Positions 45,825-55,500 of a stretch of DNA of 64,000 nucleotides are shown one piece after another. How positions within the stretch are numbered: position 1 is the first letter of the stretch; each line of letters begins with the position of its first letter. Both the position numbers and the translations under genes were made by a program. The DNA comes from Aquipseudomonas ullengensis. Lineage in GTDB: Bacteria; Pseudomonadota; Gammaproteobacteria; Pseudomonadales; Pseudomonadaceae. The notes beneath the pieces were generated by a model. The model was not told where the DNA came from and searched no databases. It was given only the letters and a program-made list of their open reading frames with translations. Where the stretch lies: assembly GCF_014174475.1 (NCBI RefSeq), contig NZ_JACJUD010000003.1:496001-560000 (forward strand), given 5' to 3'.

Positions 45825-45848
45825 ACTGCCAGCCCTAGGGCTGGCAGT
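45825..45848 (-). terminator. Perfect 24-base palindrome after csgA (attenuator/processing hairpin)
   Basis: ACTGCCAGCCC-TA-GGGCTGGCAGT between csgA and the CsgH-like gene, followed on the minus strand by only TTTGC. The weak T tract suggests partial termination or RNA stabilisation that keeps csgA more abundant than the genes behind it. Confidence 0.65.
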
Positions 45849-45865
45849 CTGTGTTTCGGCAATTA

Positions 45866-47038
45866 TCAGTTTTGGCTGACGGTTGCCAGGTTCGAGTTGC
45901 CGTACTGGTGCACGTTGGCGTAGTTGCCGGTGCTGGTCTGGGTCACGTATGCCTCGTTGCCGGCACCACCCTGGCCAACGTGCGCCGAGAGCTGGTCACC
46001 GGTCTGGCTGATTTGGGCCAGGTTGTCATTGCCGTAGTCCTGATGAACGTAGGCATAGTTGTCGTTGCCGACCTGGTCGACATCGGTGGTGTTGTCGGTG
46101 CCGTAGCTGTAACCAGCCACATAGTTGCTGTCGCCGTTCTGGTCAGCGGTCAGCACGTTGCTTTCGCCAGACTGGGAGAAGTACAGCTCGTTGGCATTAC
46201 CCGACTGGTTGACGGTGGCCTGGTTGCCGTCGCCATCCTGGGTGGTGGTGGCAGTGGAGCCGTTGCCGCTCTGATTGAGGCTGGCAACGTTGTTGTTGCC
46301 AGTCTGGGTCACGTTGGCGTCATGGCCGTCACCCTGCTGCAGCAGGGCGATGCTGTTGTCGTCGCCATTCTGGTTCAGCGAGGCAGTTTGGTTCGAACCG
46401 TACTGGCCGCCTACTGGTGAGGTGGACCAGGAGTTGCCGGTGATGGCGTTGCCGTTGCCGACGCTGGAGGTGGTCAGCGCATGGCCGCTGCCTTCCTGCT
46501 GGAAGTCATGACGGTTGCCGGTACCTTCCTGGTAGATGCTGGCCGTCGAGGTGTAGGTGCCGGTGTACTGGTCCAGATGCACATGGTTGACGTCGCCGTT
46601 CTGGGTAACGCTTGCCGAGTTGGCGTCGCCGCTCCACTGGTGCACGGTGCTGTCGTTGCTGTTGCCGTTCTGGTTTACCGAGGCGTTGCTGTTGGTCTGC
46701 GAGGACTGCTCGGTAATGGCGTAGTTGTTGCTGCCGGTCTGGTTCTGGCTGGAGGTGTTGTTCTGCGCGCTGGATTGCCAGGTAGAGGTCGAGTTACCGG
46801 TGCCCGACTGGCTTTGATAGGCAGAGTTATTGGTGGCGTAGCTCTGGTTGACGTTGGCGTTGTTGAGGTCGCCCGACTGCGACTGCGAGGCGTAGTTGGA
46901 TTGCGCCGAAACCGTCTGGTTGATGCTGGCATTGTTGTCGTTGCCAGACTGGGACTGATCGGCGCCGTTGTTGGCTGCCATGGCCTGGACGCTGGCTACG
47001 GTCAGAAGGGCAGCGACAAGAGGCTTGAATTTGAACAT
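45866..47038 (-). CDS. csgA: Major curlin subunit CsgA, expanded
   Basis: Secreted amyloid subunit (390 residues). The signal peptide ends near residue 20-22 (VASVQAMA). Almost the whole mature protein consists of curlin strands of the form Q-x-G-x-x-N-x-A-x-V-x-Q, spaced about 11 residues; I count about 27 such half-units, i.e. about 13 repeats, against five repeats in E. coli CsgA. Irregular parts lie at about residues 185-215 (SWSTSPVGGQYGSNQTASLN). The protein should form a longer beta-solenoid. Export needs CsgG with CsgE and CsgF. The AGGAG ribosome site is strong. Confidence 0.93.
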   Translation of the reverse strand: MFKFKPLVAALLTVASVQAMAANNGADQSQSGNDNNASINQTVSAQSNYASQSQSGDLNNANVNQSYATNNSAYQSQSGTGNSTSTWQSSAQNNTSSQNQTGSNNYAITEQSSQTNSNASVNQNGNSNDSTVHQWSGDANSASVTQNGDVNHVHLDQYTGTYTSTASIYQEGTGNRHDFQQEGSGHALTTSSVGNGNAITGNSWSTSPVGGQYGSNQTASLNQNGDDNSIALLQQGDGHDANVTQTGNNNVASLNQSGNGSTATTTQDGDGNQATVNQSGNANELYFSQSGESNVLTADQNGDSNYVAGYSYGTDNTTDVDQVGNDNYAYVHQDYGNDNLAQISQTGDQLSAHVGQGGAGNEAYVTQTSTGNYANVHQYGNSNLATVSQN

Positions 47039-47090
47039 GGTGTTTCTCCTAGTTGCGTTGGCGTTCACACGACGAGAGTGGGCGTCGAAT

Positions 47091-47564
47091 TCAGCGGTAC
47101 TGGCGAACCTGTACGCTCTGACTGCTTCCGTATTGCTTGATACTGCTTTGCAGGCCGTTGCCACTCTGTTCGATGAGGGCATGGTTGTTTGCTCCGAGCT
47201 GCTCGATAGCCGCCTGGTTATAGGCACCGCTTTGGCTGATAAGGGCTGAGTTGGCTACGCCGACCTGGCTGATTAGCGCCAGGTGCTGGCTGCCTTGCTG
47301 GAGGATGAAGGCCTCCTGGGCGCTGCCGGTTTGTGCGATGCCGGCCAGCAGTTGCTGGCCCTGCTGAACAATGCCCGCTTCATTGAGTTGCCCGGCTTGT
47401 TGGATCGCTGCCAGCTGTGTGGCATGGCTGGCCGGCAAGTGCAGATCATCCAGCGTGGATAGGTCGTAGTTGTCCGGCAGGCTGTCGGCTAGCGCATTAG
47501 TCGTGTTGAACAGCAGCGCTGAAGCGAAGACGACAACCTGAAGAAAACCCGCCAGAAGACGCAT
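47091..47564 (-). CDS. csgB: Minor curlin subunit / nucleator CsgB
   Basis: A 157-residue curli nucleator. A signal peptide (FLQVVVFASALLFNTTNALA) is followed by an N-terminal segment and about five curlin repeats with the motif Q-Q-G-x-x-x-x-A-x-I/L-x-Q (LLAGIAQTGSAQEAFILQQG, then QHLALISQVGVANSALISQS). The C-terminus is basic (SVQVRQYR), as in E. coli CsgB. It lies 52 bp upstream of csgA on the same strand and is probably cotranscribed with it. Confidence 0.92.
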   Translation of the reverse strand: MRLLAGFLQVVVFASALLFNTTNALADSLPDNYDLSTLDDLHLPASHATQLAAIQQAGQLNEAGIVQQGQQLLAGIAQTGSAQEAFILQQGSQHLALISQVGVANSALISQSGAYNQAAIEQLGANNHALIEQSGNGLQSSIKQYGSSQSVQVRQYR

Positions 47565-47645
47565 GATCCATTCCGCATTGACCGTTCGAGTGGCGGCTAG
47601 TGTCGGGGTGTGGTGGGCGGTGAGCCATCAATCAATAGGCGGAAA

Positions 47646-47681
47646 ATCTGCGGCTTGATTCGATGAAAAGGATTAAGCCGC
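47646..47681 (-). terminator. Hairpin between csgG and csgB
   Basis: Inverted arms GCGGCTTGAT (47650-47659) and ATTAAGCCGC (47672-47681) match at 9 of 10 positions. On the minus strand the hairpin is followed by a short run of T, suggesting termination after csgG. The remaining ~80 bp up to csgB could hold a csgBA promoter; I see no clear consensus. Confidence 0.55.
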
Positions 47682-47687
47682 TGGTTC

Positions 47688-48536
47688 CTACAGCGCCGGC
47701 GCTGGTCGTTGCAGGTACTTGGCCAGGATGGTCTGGGCGGGGTCGACATTCGCCGCTGTCATCCAGAACTGCCGCTCGACGCCTTGAGCGATCAGGTGCG
47801 CGACGGCCGCCTCTATCGCCGCCAGCACGCAGAGTTGCGCCGGTTCGTTGGTGGTGTAGCCCGCCTCCAGTTGCAAGAGATCCTTGAACTCGATGAACTT
47901 GAATACGCCGGCGTTGCGGCCTACCGAGTAGATGGTCTTGGAGGTCATGACATTGGCCAGGACTTCGCCACTGCGCACATCGACGGCGCGCAGGCTGACA
48001 GTCACCTGATCGACCCGGTACTCCACCGCTGAGCCGACTCCCAGGTAGCGCGCACCTTCACCGCCGCTGCGGATATTGGTGTCGTAGGCCACCACGCCGC
48101 CTTCCAGCAGCAGGTTGGCTGCCTGTAGCGACGGCAATTCCTGCTGGATGTTCTTGGCCACCTCGGGCTTGGTCTGTGAGGCGCGGATGATCTTGCGCTC
48201 GGTCAGTACGTTCTGCAGGCCTTCACGTTCGAGCACGCGGAACCAGCCGCTGGTTTGCAGGGCATCCATCAGCATGCTGGCACCGCCCTGGGTCACGGCT
48301 GTGGAGAACGAGCTGGCCGGTACCGGTTTGTATTGGCCGCTCTGGTCGCGAAAGCCGTAGACCGCTGCCACCAGCTTGCCGCGTGGACGGGGCAGGTTAA
48401 GCAGGTCGTAGTAAGTCGAGGCACGCGGGGTCAGGGTGGGGATTTGCTCTTCCTGCTCGGCAGGCATCGGCTCGCGCAGGGTGCTGCAGCCTTGCAGCAG
48501 GAGTAACAGGGATATGGCAACAGTGAGTCGTTTCAT
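47688..48536 (-). CDS. csgG: Curli secretion channel CsgG
   Basis: Outer-membrane lipoprotein (282 residues) forming the nonameric curli export channel. Lipobox LLQGC is at residues 12-16. Hallmarks are VAAVYGFRDQSGQYKPVPAS, the phrase SGWFRVLEREGLQNVLTERK and GVGSAVEYRVDQVTVSLRAV. The start is at 48536, where the signal peptide begins. The gene follows csgF with 25 bp between the two. Confidence 0.96.
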   Translation of the reverse strand: MKRLTVAISLLLLLQGCSTLREPMPAEQEEQIPTLTPRASTYYDLLNLPRPRGKLVAAVYGFRDQSGQYKPVPASSFSTAVTQGGASMLMDALQTSGWFRVLEREGLQNVLTERKIIRASQTKPEVAKNIQQELPSLQAANLLLEGGVVAYDTNIRSGGEGARYLGVGSAVEYRVDQVTVSLRAVDVRSGEVLANVMTSKTIYSVGRNAGVFKFIEFKDLLQLEAGYTTNEPAQLCVLAAIEAAVAHLIAQGVERQFWMTAANVDPAQTILAKYLQRPAPAL

Positions 48537-48561
48537 GACAATGGGCATCCGGCCGGGTCAT

Positions 48562-48987
48562 TCAGTTGCTGGGGTCGAGTCCGTTGATGGCGACTTCGGA
48601 CATTTCACCGGTAAGGCGGTCGGTGATCTGGATCGTCAGGCTGCCGGAGTCATCGACGATGTTGACGATGAAATCATCGGTGGTCAGGCTGCCGGAGTTG
48701 CCATCGCCCACATCGCTGAGCAGTTGCGAGAGCAGGCGCGATTCCAGCTGATTGCTGAAACGCTCCAGCGCGGAAGGGGCGGTGTAGCCGCTGCGTGATT
48801 GGCTCTTGGGGTCATCGAAATCGTTCTGCGCCTGGGCGGCACCGAGCAGCCAGCTACCGTTTAGCGGGCTGCCACCGAAGGCCGGATCCACGGGCGTGTA
48901 GACCAGCTCCGTGGCTTGGCTGGCAGACCCAGCCAGTGCGCCGCTAAGGGCGAGAAACAGCGTGGCGTACCTGCGTTGGTTTTTCAT
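48562..48987 (-). CDS. csgF: Curli assembly protein CsgF
   Basis: A 141-residue surface-located curli factor that links CsgG to the nucleator. A signal peptide (residues 1-25) is followed by ELVYTPVDPAFGGSPLNGSW, the CsgF signature, and a C-terminal part with the phrase DDFIVNIVDDSGSLTIQITD. Its ATG overlaps the csgE stop (ATGA), indicating translational coupling. Confidence 0.95.
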   Translation of the reverse strand: MKNQRRYATLFLALSGALAGSASQATELVYTPVDPAFGGSPLNGSWLLGAAQAQNDFDDPKSQSRSGYTAPSALERFSNQLESRLLSQLLSDVGDGNSGSLTTDDFIVNIVDDSGSLTIQITDRLTGEMSEVAINGLDPSN

Positions 48988-49373
48988 AGTTCATCCTTGC
49001 CGATGTCGGTGGAGTCTTGCAGTAAGCGTTCGATTTTTTGCCGGGCGATACGCTCCTTGATCTGGTCGGCAGCCTGTTCGGCCAGTGGCTTGAGCTCGGC
49101 GGTATTGGGTTGCAGGAAGCTGCGATAGATCGTCTGGTTTTCATGCTCGACCCAGACCAGGCTGCCCCAGCGTGCCGAGGGCCGTTCGCGCACCACCAGG
49201 TTGAAATCCAGGGCACTGGTGTCGCGCAGGCGGTCGCTGAAGTAGCGGTAGAACTCGTGGCCGATGCGCGAGATGGTGTTGTCGATGATGAAGCCGCGCA
49301 GCTCATCCTCGTTCGCACAGAGCGTTGGCGCGCTGTAGATCAACAGCAGCAGGCACAGGCTGGCGACTCTCAT
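48984..49373 (-). CDS. csgE: Curli assembly factor CsgE
   Basis: A 129-residue periplasmic adaptor that caps the CsgG channel. The signal peptide is VASLCLLLLIYSAPTLC. The mature part begins NEDELRGFIIDNTISRIGHE with FYRYFSDRL, as in other CsgE proteins. The start at 49373 overlaps the end of csgD (ATGA). An upstream extension runs inside csgD and is rejected. Confidence 0.94.
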   Translation of the reverse strand: MRVASLCLLLLIYSAPTLCANEDELRGFIIDNTISRIGHEFYRYFSDRLRDTSALDFNLVVRERPSARWGSLVWVEHENQTIYRSFLQPNTAELKPLAEQAADQIKERIARQKIERLLQDSTDIGKDEL

Positions 49374-50017
49374 GGCTGACTGCTGGCCTGCATGAGGAAT
49401 ACCGCTTCTGCGCGGTTGGCGGCGCCAATCTTGCGCAGCAGGTTGTGGATATGGCTCTTGATCGTGTGCGGGCTCAGGCACAGATGGGCGGCGATTTCGG
49501 CATTCGGCAGACCTTTGCGCACCAGTTCGAGAATTTCTCGTTCGCGCTGGGTCAGTCGCGCATGGGGGCAGGCCGGCTGACGCAAGCGGCGGAGTTGACG
49601 CAGCAGCCGCTCCATCAGGCCGCGTGGCAGCCAGTCCCCACCCTTGAGCAGGACATTGACGCCTAGCAGAAACTGGTCGCGCGGGCAGCTGCTGTAGAAC
49701 ACCCCGTTGATCCAGGGGTAGGTCTCGACCAGTTCTTCGGCTTGTGTCTGACTGCTGTTGACCAGGGCGGTCGGCACTCTGCTGTAGAGCTGGGCGAATA
49801 CCGCATCAAGGTCTTCGCCGGAAAAGCTTTGCACGTCCAGGAGCCACAGGGAGACATCGGCACTGATCTGGCTGATGTCGGCCGAGGCGCGTAACTGCAG
49901 GGAAAGGTCGTGGTCGATGTAGTGATGGAGCAACTGGCCGAGTAGCTCGTTGCCACTCAGCAGGCCAAGGCAGGTTGGCGTGCTGCTCGCACTGAGTTGA
50001 GTGAGTTCCCGATCCAT
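49370..50017 (-). CDS. csgD: Curli master regulator CsgD
   Basis: LuxR-family regulator of 215 residues, close to E. coli CsgD length. The N-terminal receiver-like domain lacks a clear phosphorylation site set. The C-terminal helix-turn-helix is LTQREREILELVRKGLPNAE followed by IAAHLCLSPHTIKSHIHNLL. In E. coli CsgD switches on csgBA. The start at 50017 has AGGA upstream; an upstream TTG is possible. It is the first gene of the collinear csgDEFG-BA locus here, whereas enteric bacteria have csgD and csgB divergent. A strong dyad lies upstream (50129-50148). Confidence 0.92.
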   Translation of the reverse strand: MDRELTQLSASSTPTCLGLLSGNELLGQLLHHYIDHDLSLQLRASADISQISADVSLWLLDVQSFSGEDLDAVFAQLYSRVPTALVNSSQTQAEELVETYPWINGVFYSSCPRDQFLLGVNVLLKGGDWLPRGLMERLLRQLRRLRQPACPHARLTQREREILELVRKGLPNAEIAAHLCLSPHTIKSHIHNLLRKIGAANRAEAVFLMQASSQP

Positions 50018-50057
50018 GGGGTGCAGTCCTGAAGCCAAATCAGGCTGCCACCCTAGC

Positions 50058-50067
50058 GGATTAATCC
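50058..50067. promoter_or_regulatory. GGATTAATCC palindrome upstream of csgD
   Basis: A perfect 10-base palindrome about 41 bp upstream of the csgD start. Its position, between the larger dyad and the gene, suggests a regulatory site, but such short palindromes occur by chance. Confidence 0.35.
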
Positions 50068-50128
50068 TGTCGGGAAAAATGCCTGATTCGGCTAAGCAGG
50101 TGGCGTCTGATGGGCCTTCTGCACAGTA

Positions 50129-50148
50129 ACTGCAACCTTGGTTGTAGT
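50129..50148. promoter_or_regulatory. 20-base near-perfect operator-like dyad upstream of csgD
   Basis: ACTGCAACCTTGGTTGTAGT: the nine-base arms pair at 8 of 9 positions with a TT centre. It lies about 110 bp upstream of csgD and about 45 bp from the end of ndpA. A candidate operator for CsgD itself or another regulator of curli genes. Confidence 0.5.
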
Positions 50149-50192
50149 TTGCGTTGCAGCCGCGCGTCGCCTGTGCGGCTACTCCGGCTGAG

Positions 50193-51200
50193 TCAGTCCT
50201 TGCGGCGCTTGAGCTGGTCCTTCAGCTGGGTCGGTAGCTGGCGGATGATCAGCATGTCGCGCGCCTCGTCGTACTCGATGGCCGAGCCCAGCAGGTGCGA
50301 CTCGAAGCTGATCGACAGCCCCTCGGCGCGGCCGGTGAAGCGGCGGAACTGGTTGAGGGTGCGTTTGTCCGCGGGGAATTCCGGTGCCAGGCCGTAATCC
50401 TTGTTGCGGATGTGCTCGTAGAAGGCGCGCGGGCGGTCTTCGTCGATCAGCCCGGAGAGGTCTTCCAGGGTCATCGGTTCGCCGATCTTGGCCTGGCTGC
50501 TGGCGTAGTCGACCAGGGTATCGGTTTTGGCGCGGGCCTGTTCTTCCGGCAGGTCTTCGCTCTCGACGAAATCGCTGAAGGCCTTGAGCAGGGTGCGCGT
50601 CTCGCTCGGTGCATCGACGCCTTCCTGGCAGCCGATGAAGTCGCGGAAGTAGTCCGACACCTTCTTGCCATTCTTGCCGCGGATGAACGAGATGTACTGC
50701 TTGGACTGCTTGTTGTTCTGCCACTCGGAGATGTTGATGCGCGCGGCCAGGTGCAGCTGGCCGAGGTCGAGGTGCTTGGCCGGGGTCACGTCCAGCGCGT
50801 CGGTCACCGCCACGCCTTCGCTGTGGTGCAGCAGGGCGATCGCCAGGTAGTCGGTCATGCCTTGCTGGTAGTGCGCCAGCAGCACGTGGCCGCCGGTGGA
50901 CAGGTTGGATTCTTCCATCAGTTTTTGCAGCTGCCCGACGGCCTGGCGGCTGAACGCGGTGAAGTCCTGTTCGTTGTCCAGGTAGGCCTTGAGCCAGCCA
51001 CTGAAGGGGTAGGCCCCGGATTCCTCGTGGAACAGGCCCCAGGCTTTGCCCTGCTTGGCGTTGTAGCTTTCGTTGAGGTCGGCCAGCAGGTTTTCCATGG
51101 CCTGCGAGGCGCTCAGCTCGCTGTCGCGCGCATGCAGCACGGCGGGCGTGCCGTCGGGTTTCTTGTCGATCAGGTGGACGATGCAGTGGCGGATCGGCAT
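50193..51200 (-). CDS. ndpA: Nucleoid-associated protein NdpA (YejK)
   Basis: A 335-residue nucleoid-associated protein of the YejK/NdpA family, known to bind double-stranded DNA in E. coli. Typical phrases are [20 protein letters not shown] near residue 50-70, and [20 protein letters not shown] in the middle. The start at 51200 begins [17 protein letters not shown]. The C-terminus ([14 protein letters not shown]) is basic. It lies upstream of csgD on the same strand, so read-through into the curli locus is possible. Confidence 0.94.
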   Translation of the reverse strand: MPIRHCIVHLIDKKPDGTPAVLHARDSELSASQAMENLLADLNESYNAKQGKAWGLFHEESGAYPFSGWLKAYLDNEQDFTAFSRQAVGQLQKLMEESNLSTGGHVLLAHYQQGMTDYLAIALLHHSEGVAVTDALDVTPAKHLDLGQLHLAARINISEWQNNKQSKQYISFIRGKNGKKVSDYFRDFIGCQEGVDAPSETRTLLKAFSDFVESEDLPEEQARAKTDTLVDYASSQAKIGEPMTLEDLSGLIDEDRPRAFYEHIRNKDYGLAPEFPADKRTLNQFRRFTGRAEGLSISFESHLLGSAIEYDEARDMLIIRQLPTQLKDQLKRRKD

Positions 51201-51314
51201 GGCGGCCTCGTGGTGCAGAAACGGAAAGCGCGCATGTTACCCGACCTGGGCCGCTTCGGGACGTCGAGGCGCTTCGGGCTGACGGCTGCCGGTTCAGGGT
51301 TTCCGACAAACACT

Positions 51315-52472
51315 TCAGCGTTCGCCTGCCTGCCGCTCAAGCTGTTCTTTCTTTTTCTCCATATCCTGATCGGAGTCCGCATAGCGTGCGGCGATGGTGC
51401 GGAATTGCTCCTGCAACTCGAGAAAGGCGTCGACCATGTCGGGGTCGAAGTGGCTGCCTCTGCCTTCGGCGATGATGTCCACCGCTTTTTCGTGTGGCAT
51501 ACCTTCCTTGTAAACGCGGCGGCTGATCAGGGCGTCGTAGACATCTGCGACAGCCATCAGCCGGGCAGACACCGGAATATCGTCGCCGCTGATTCCCTCC
51601 GGGTAACCCGAGCCATTCCATTTCTCCTGGTGGGCATAGGCGATTTCCTTGGCCATGGAGAGGAACTCCACCTTCATGCCCAGCAACTCCTCGGCATGGG
51701 CGATGGCATCCCGCCCGAGCGTGGTATGCGACTTCATGATCTCGAATTCTTCCGGCGTGAACTTGCCGGGCTTGAGCAGAATGCGGTCGGGAATGCCGAC
51801 CTTGCCGATGTCGTGCAGCGGCGCCGACTTGAACAGCATGGTGATGTAGTGATCGGTCAGCGTGGCGGCAAAGCGCGGGTGGCTTTTGAGCTTTTCCGCC
51901 AGGGCTTTGACATAAAACTGGGTGCGCCGGATGTGGTTGCCGGTGTCGGAGTCGCGCGTTTCCGCCAGCGAGGCCATGGCCAATATGGTGACGTCCTGGA
52001 TGGCCATGACTTCGCGCGTGCGCTTGGTGACCTCCTGCTCCAGGTAGTCGTTCTGGTCACGCAGGAAGTCGGCTTGCGCTTTCATCGCCAGATGGGTCTT
52101 CACGCGCGCCATGACGATGGGCGGGCTGATCGGTTTGGTGATGTAGTCGACGGCGCCGAGCTCAAAACCTTTTCTTTCATCCTCGACGGCGACCTTGGCC
52201 GTCAGGAAGATAACTGGAATGTCGCGCGTAGCAGGGTCTTGCTTGAGCCGCTGGCAGACTTCATAGCCATCCATGTCGGGCATCATGATGTCGAGCAGGA
52301 TCAGATCGGGTGGCGTGCCGGTGTGGCTGATCCTCAAGGCCTTTTCGCCACTGTTGGCCACCTTGACCCGGTAGTTGCCCTTGAGCAGGTCACTCATCAG
52401 CGCAAGGTTGTCTGGCGTATCGTCAACCACAAGTACAGTGGCTTTTTCGAGCAAATTGACATCCAGTTCCAT
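51315..52472 (-). CDS. Response regulator with HD-GYP cyclic-di-GMP phosphodiesterase domain
   Basis: A 385-residue two-component output protein. The receiver domain at about 12-128 has the phospho-acceptor motif LILLDIMMPDMDG and TKP in DYITKPISPP. A coiled-coil connector is followed by an HD-GYP domain with LLH-D in APLHDIGKVGIPDRIL and the GYP motif in WNGSGYPEGIS. Intact residues predict cyclic-di-GMP hydrolysis. The gene starts 62 bp after the hybrid kinase gene on the same strand, so these two are a likely signalling pair. Confidence 0.95.
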   Translation of the reverse strand: MELDVNLLEKATVLVVDDTPDNLALMSDLLKGNYRVKVANSGEKALRISHTGTPPDLILLDIMMPDMDGYEVCQRLKQDPATRDIPVIFLTAKVAVEDERKGFELGAVDYITKPISPPIVMARVKTHLAMKAQADFLRDQNDYLEQEVTKRTREVMAIQDVTILAMASLAETRDSDTGNHIRRTQFYVKALAEKLKSHPRFAATLTDHYITMLFKSAPLHDIGKVGIPDRILLKPGKFTPEEFEIMKSHTTLGRDAIAHAEELLGMKVEFLSMAKEIAYAHQEKWNGSGYPEGISGDDIPVSARLMAVADVYDALISRRVYKEGMPHEKAVDIIAEGRGSHFDPDMVDAFLELQEQFRTIAARYADSDQDMEKKKEQLERQAGER

Positions 52473-52534
52473 GGGGCGCCTCTCCGGGGTTCGTTGTTTG
52501 CCTTTAACGCAGGGCTTGGCTCAGCTGATGTTGG

Positions 52535-55500
52535 TCACGCCCACACAATTGCCGTTAACCGCTCCAGTGCCGCGTCGAAATCATAGCTTTCGATGGCAAT
52601 GGCGACCGGTCTCAGGGATTGCTCCAAGGCACTGCCTTTGGCTTTCTCCATCAACCTATCCAGCAGTTCGCTGGCTTGCGCGTCGCTATCTTCCAGCAGT
52701 TTTTGCAACTGCGAGAGCCTGGTTTTGAGTTCTGCCGCGGGCATGGCTTCGCCTTGTACGACGGGTGGTTTGTCGGTTGCGCCGACGCTGTGTAAACCCT
52801 CGATGAGTGGCGTCAACTCGGCCAGCAGATGCTCCAGCAGTTCACCGATCTTCTCTGCGGGTGCTTGGTCATTGCAGGCCCGCTCGAGCTCAGCGGCTGC
52901 CGCCTCGACGGCCTTGGCGCCGATATTGCCGGCCGTGCCCCGCAGCGTGTGAGCCGCACGGGTGGCGGCCTGCGGGTCGGCATCAAGCTGCGCGGCAGCG
53001 AACAGCTCGGCGAACCTGCCCTGGCTGTCGCGAAACTTGCTCAGCATGCGGCGGTAGAGCTTGGCATTGTTCATGGTCGTGGCCATGCCGGCCTGGATAT
53101 TGATACCGGGCAGGGCCGGCAATTCGTCATCGGTCTGGCTCGATGTCGCAGTGTGAGTCGCTGGGTGGTCAGCGCTGACGTTCGGCTTTATCCACTTGGC
53201 CAGGGTGGCAAACATTTCACCCACATTGAGCGGCTTGGCGATGTGGTCCCACATCCCGGCTTCGATGACTTTTTCCTTGTCGCCCGCCATGGCGTTGGCG
53301 GTCATGGCGATGATGGGCAAGGTCTGATGGGCAGGTTGCCTACGGATTTCGCGGGTGGCCGTGTAGCCATCCATGACGGGCATCTGGCAATCCATCAGCA
53401 CGCCATCAAAGCCCTGGTCGTTGGCCAGTATATCGAGCGCCTCCTGGCCGTTATTGGCCAGTACAACTGTTATGCCGGCTTGGCTGAGGAGCTCCATGGC
53501 CAGCTCCTGGTTCATGTCGTTGTCTTCCACCAGCAGCACGCGGGCACCCTTTAACCTGGCGATGGCCTCGTCATGGTTTTCCGTTTTCTCGTTGGCGCGG
53601 GTCTCGGCGATGAAGCCCTTGCCAAGCGCGTCGCCTATGGCTTCGAGCAGGGTCGATGAGGTCACGGGTTTGGTCAGTACGGTTTTGAGCGCAACGCCGC
53701 GGTTTTCGGCCGAACTGAGTGCGTCCTCGCGGCCATAAGCGGTGACCATGATGACGGCTGGCGTCCTGCTGAGCTGTTCGTTCTGCAGGCGATGAATCGT
53801 TTCGACCCCATCCATGCCGGGCATCTTCCAGTCCATCAGGACGAGGTCGTAAGGCAGTTCCTGTTTTTCCGCCGCCATGATCATGTGCAGTGCCTGGGCG
53901 CCGTCCCAGGCGGCGTCGACTTCAAGCCCGAAAGAGTCGGCCATGGTGGAGAGTATTTCTCGCGCCGAGGCATTGTCGTCGACCACCAGTACGCGCAAGC
54001 CAAACAGTTCGTCGGCACGGAACATACGGCGGGGCATGGGTTCGGCCTGCAGGCCGAAGCGGGCATTGAAGTGAAAGGTGGAGCCTTGGCCAACTTCGCT
54101 CTCGACCCAGATCTGGCCTTGCATCAGTTCAACCAGATTCTTCGAAATAACCAGGCCAAGGCCCGTGCCACCATATTTGCGCGTGGTCGAGGCGTCCGCC
54201 TGGCTGAAGGACTGGAACATTTTGGCGCATTGCTCGGGCGTCATGCCGATGCCGGTATCCCTGACCCAGAAGTGCAGCGCTACCTCGCCTGCTTCCTCGG
54301 CGATTCTTTCCACGCCGATCACCACCTCTCCGGTACTGGTGAACTTGGCCGCATTGTTGCCGAGGTTGATCAGCACCTGGCCCAGTCGCAAGGGGTCGCC
54401 AATCAGTGCGGTCGGTACATCCGCCGCAGCGCTGAAGAGTAACTCCAGGCCCTTGTCCTCGGTCTTCATGCCGACCAGATTGGCCAGGTTGTCCATGACA
54501 TCCTCAAGGCGGAACTCGATGCTTTCCATCGACATCTTGCCGGCCTCGATTTTCGAGAAGTCGAGGATGTCGTTGATGATGCCGAGCAGGTTCTCGCCCG
54601 AGCGATGCACTTTCTCGATGTAGTTGCGCTGTTTCTTGTCCAGTGCTGTTTGCAGGGCCAGGTGGGACATGCCGATGATGGCGTTCATCGGGGTACGGAT
54701 TTCGTGGCTCATATTGGCCAGGAAGTCGCTCTTGGCCTTGGTCGCTTCCTCGGCAATCTCCTTGGCCTGGCGGATGGCCATTTCGGCCGCCTTGCGCTCG
54801 GTGATGTCCTGATAGGCACCGTACATATAGCGGGCATTGCCGCTGGCATCGCGTATCAGTTTGCCGTTGGCATGAATCCATACGATGCGGCCGTCGATGG
54901 GGCGTTTATAGGCATAGGTGGCATCGTAGAACTCATAGCGCCCCTCGATCGCCCCCTGGTAGCGCTCTGCAGCGAGTGCCGCGCTCTCGGCATCGGCCTC
55001 TTCCAGGCGGGCAAACCACTCGTCTTGCAAGTGATAGCGGCCATCAGGCTTGAGCGGTTCGCCGAGAATGCGTGCTGCCCGCTCCGACTGGAGGTAATAG
55101 CCCGGGTCCTGGTAGTCCACCTGCCAGTAGCCACAGCCGGTCAGCTCCAGGGCGATGTCCGAGAGGAAGTTGGCGCGGGTCAGGCGCTCGGCTGCGTCTT
55201 TGCGTTCGGTAATGTCGCGGAAGACGACGACCGAACCCACCAGGGCGTCATCCTTGTGGATGGGGGTTGTCGAATACTCGACCGGGAAGGCGCTGCCATC
55301 CTTGCGCCACAGTACTTCGTTGTCCACGGTGCGCGCCTGGCCATCGATACTCGTCAGGTACATCGAGCACTCATCGCGCGGGAATTCGCGACCGTCGGCA
55401 TAGTGGTGGTGGATCAGCGCGTGCAGCGATTTGCCGACCATCTCGTCGGCCTCGAAGCCCAGCATCGCCGGCGCTGCGGGGTTGGCGAAGGTCATCATGC

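Noticed and set aside
48984..49481. N-terminally extended csgE (165 residues)
   Set aside because: The extra 36 residues lie inside csgD, and the ATG at 49373 begins a normal signal peptide.
50295..52586. 763-residue plus-strand open frame opposite ndpA and the HD-GYP gene
   Set aside because: Both genes on the minus strand are well supported by motifs; the plus frame has no recognisable domain.
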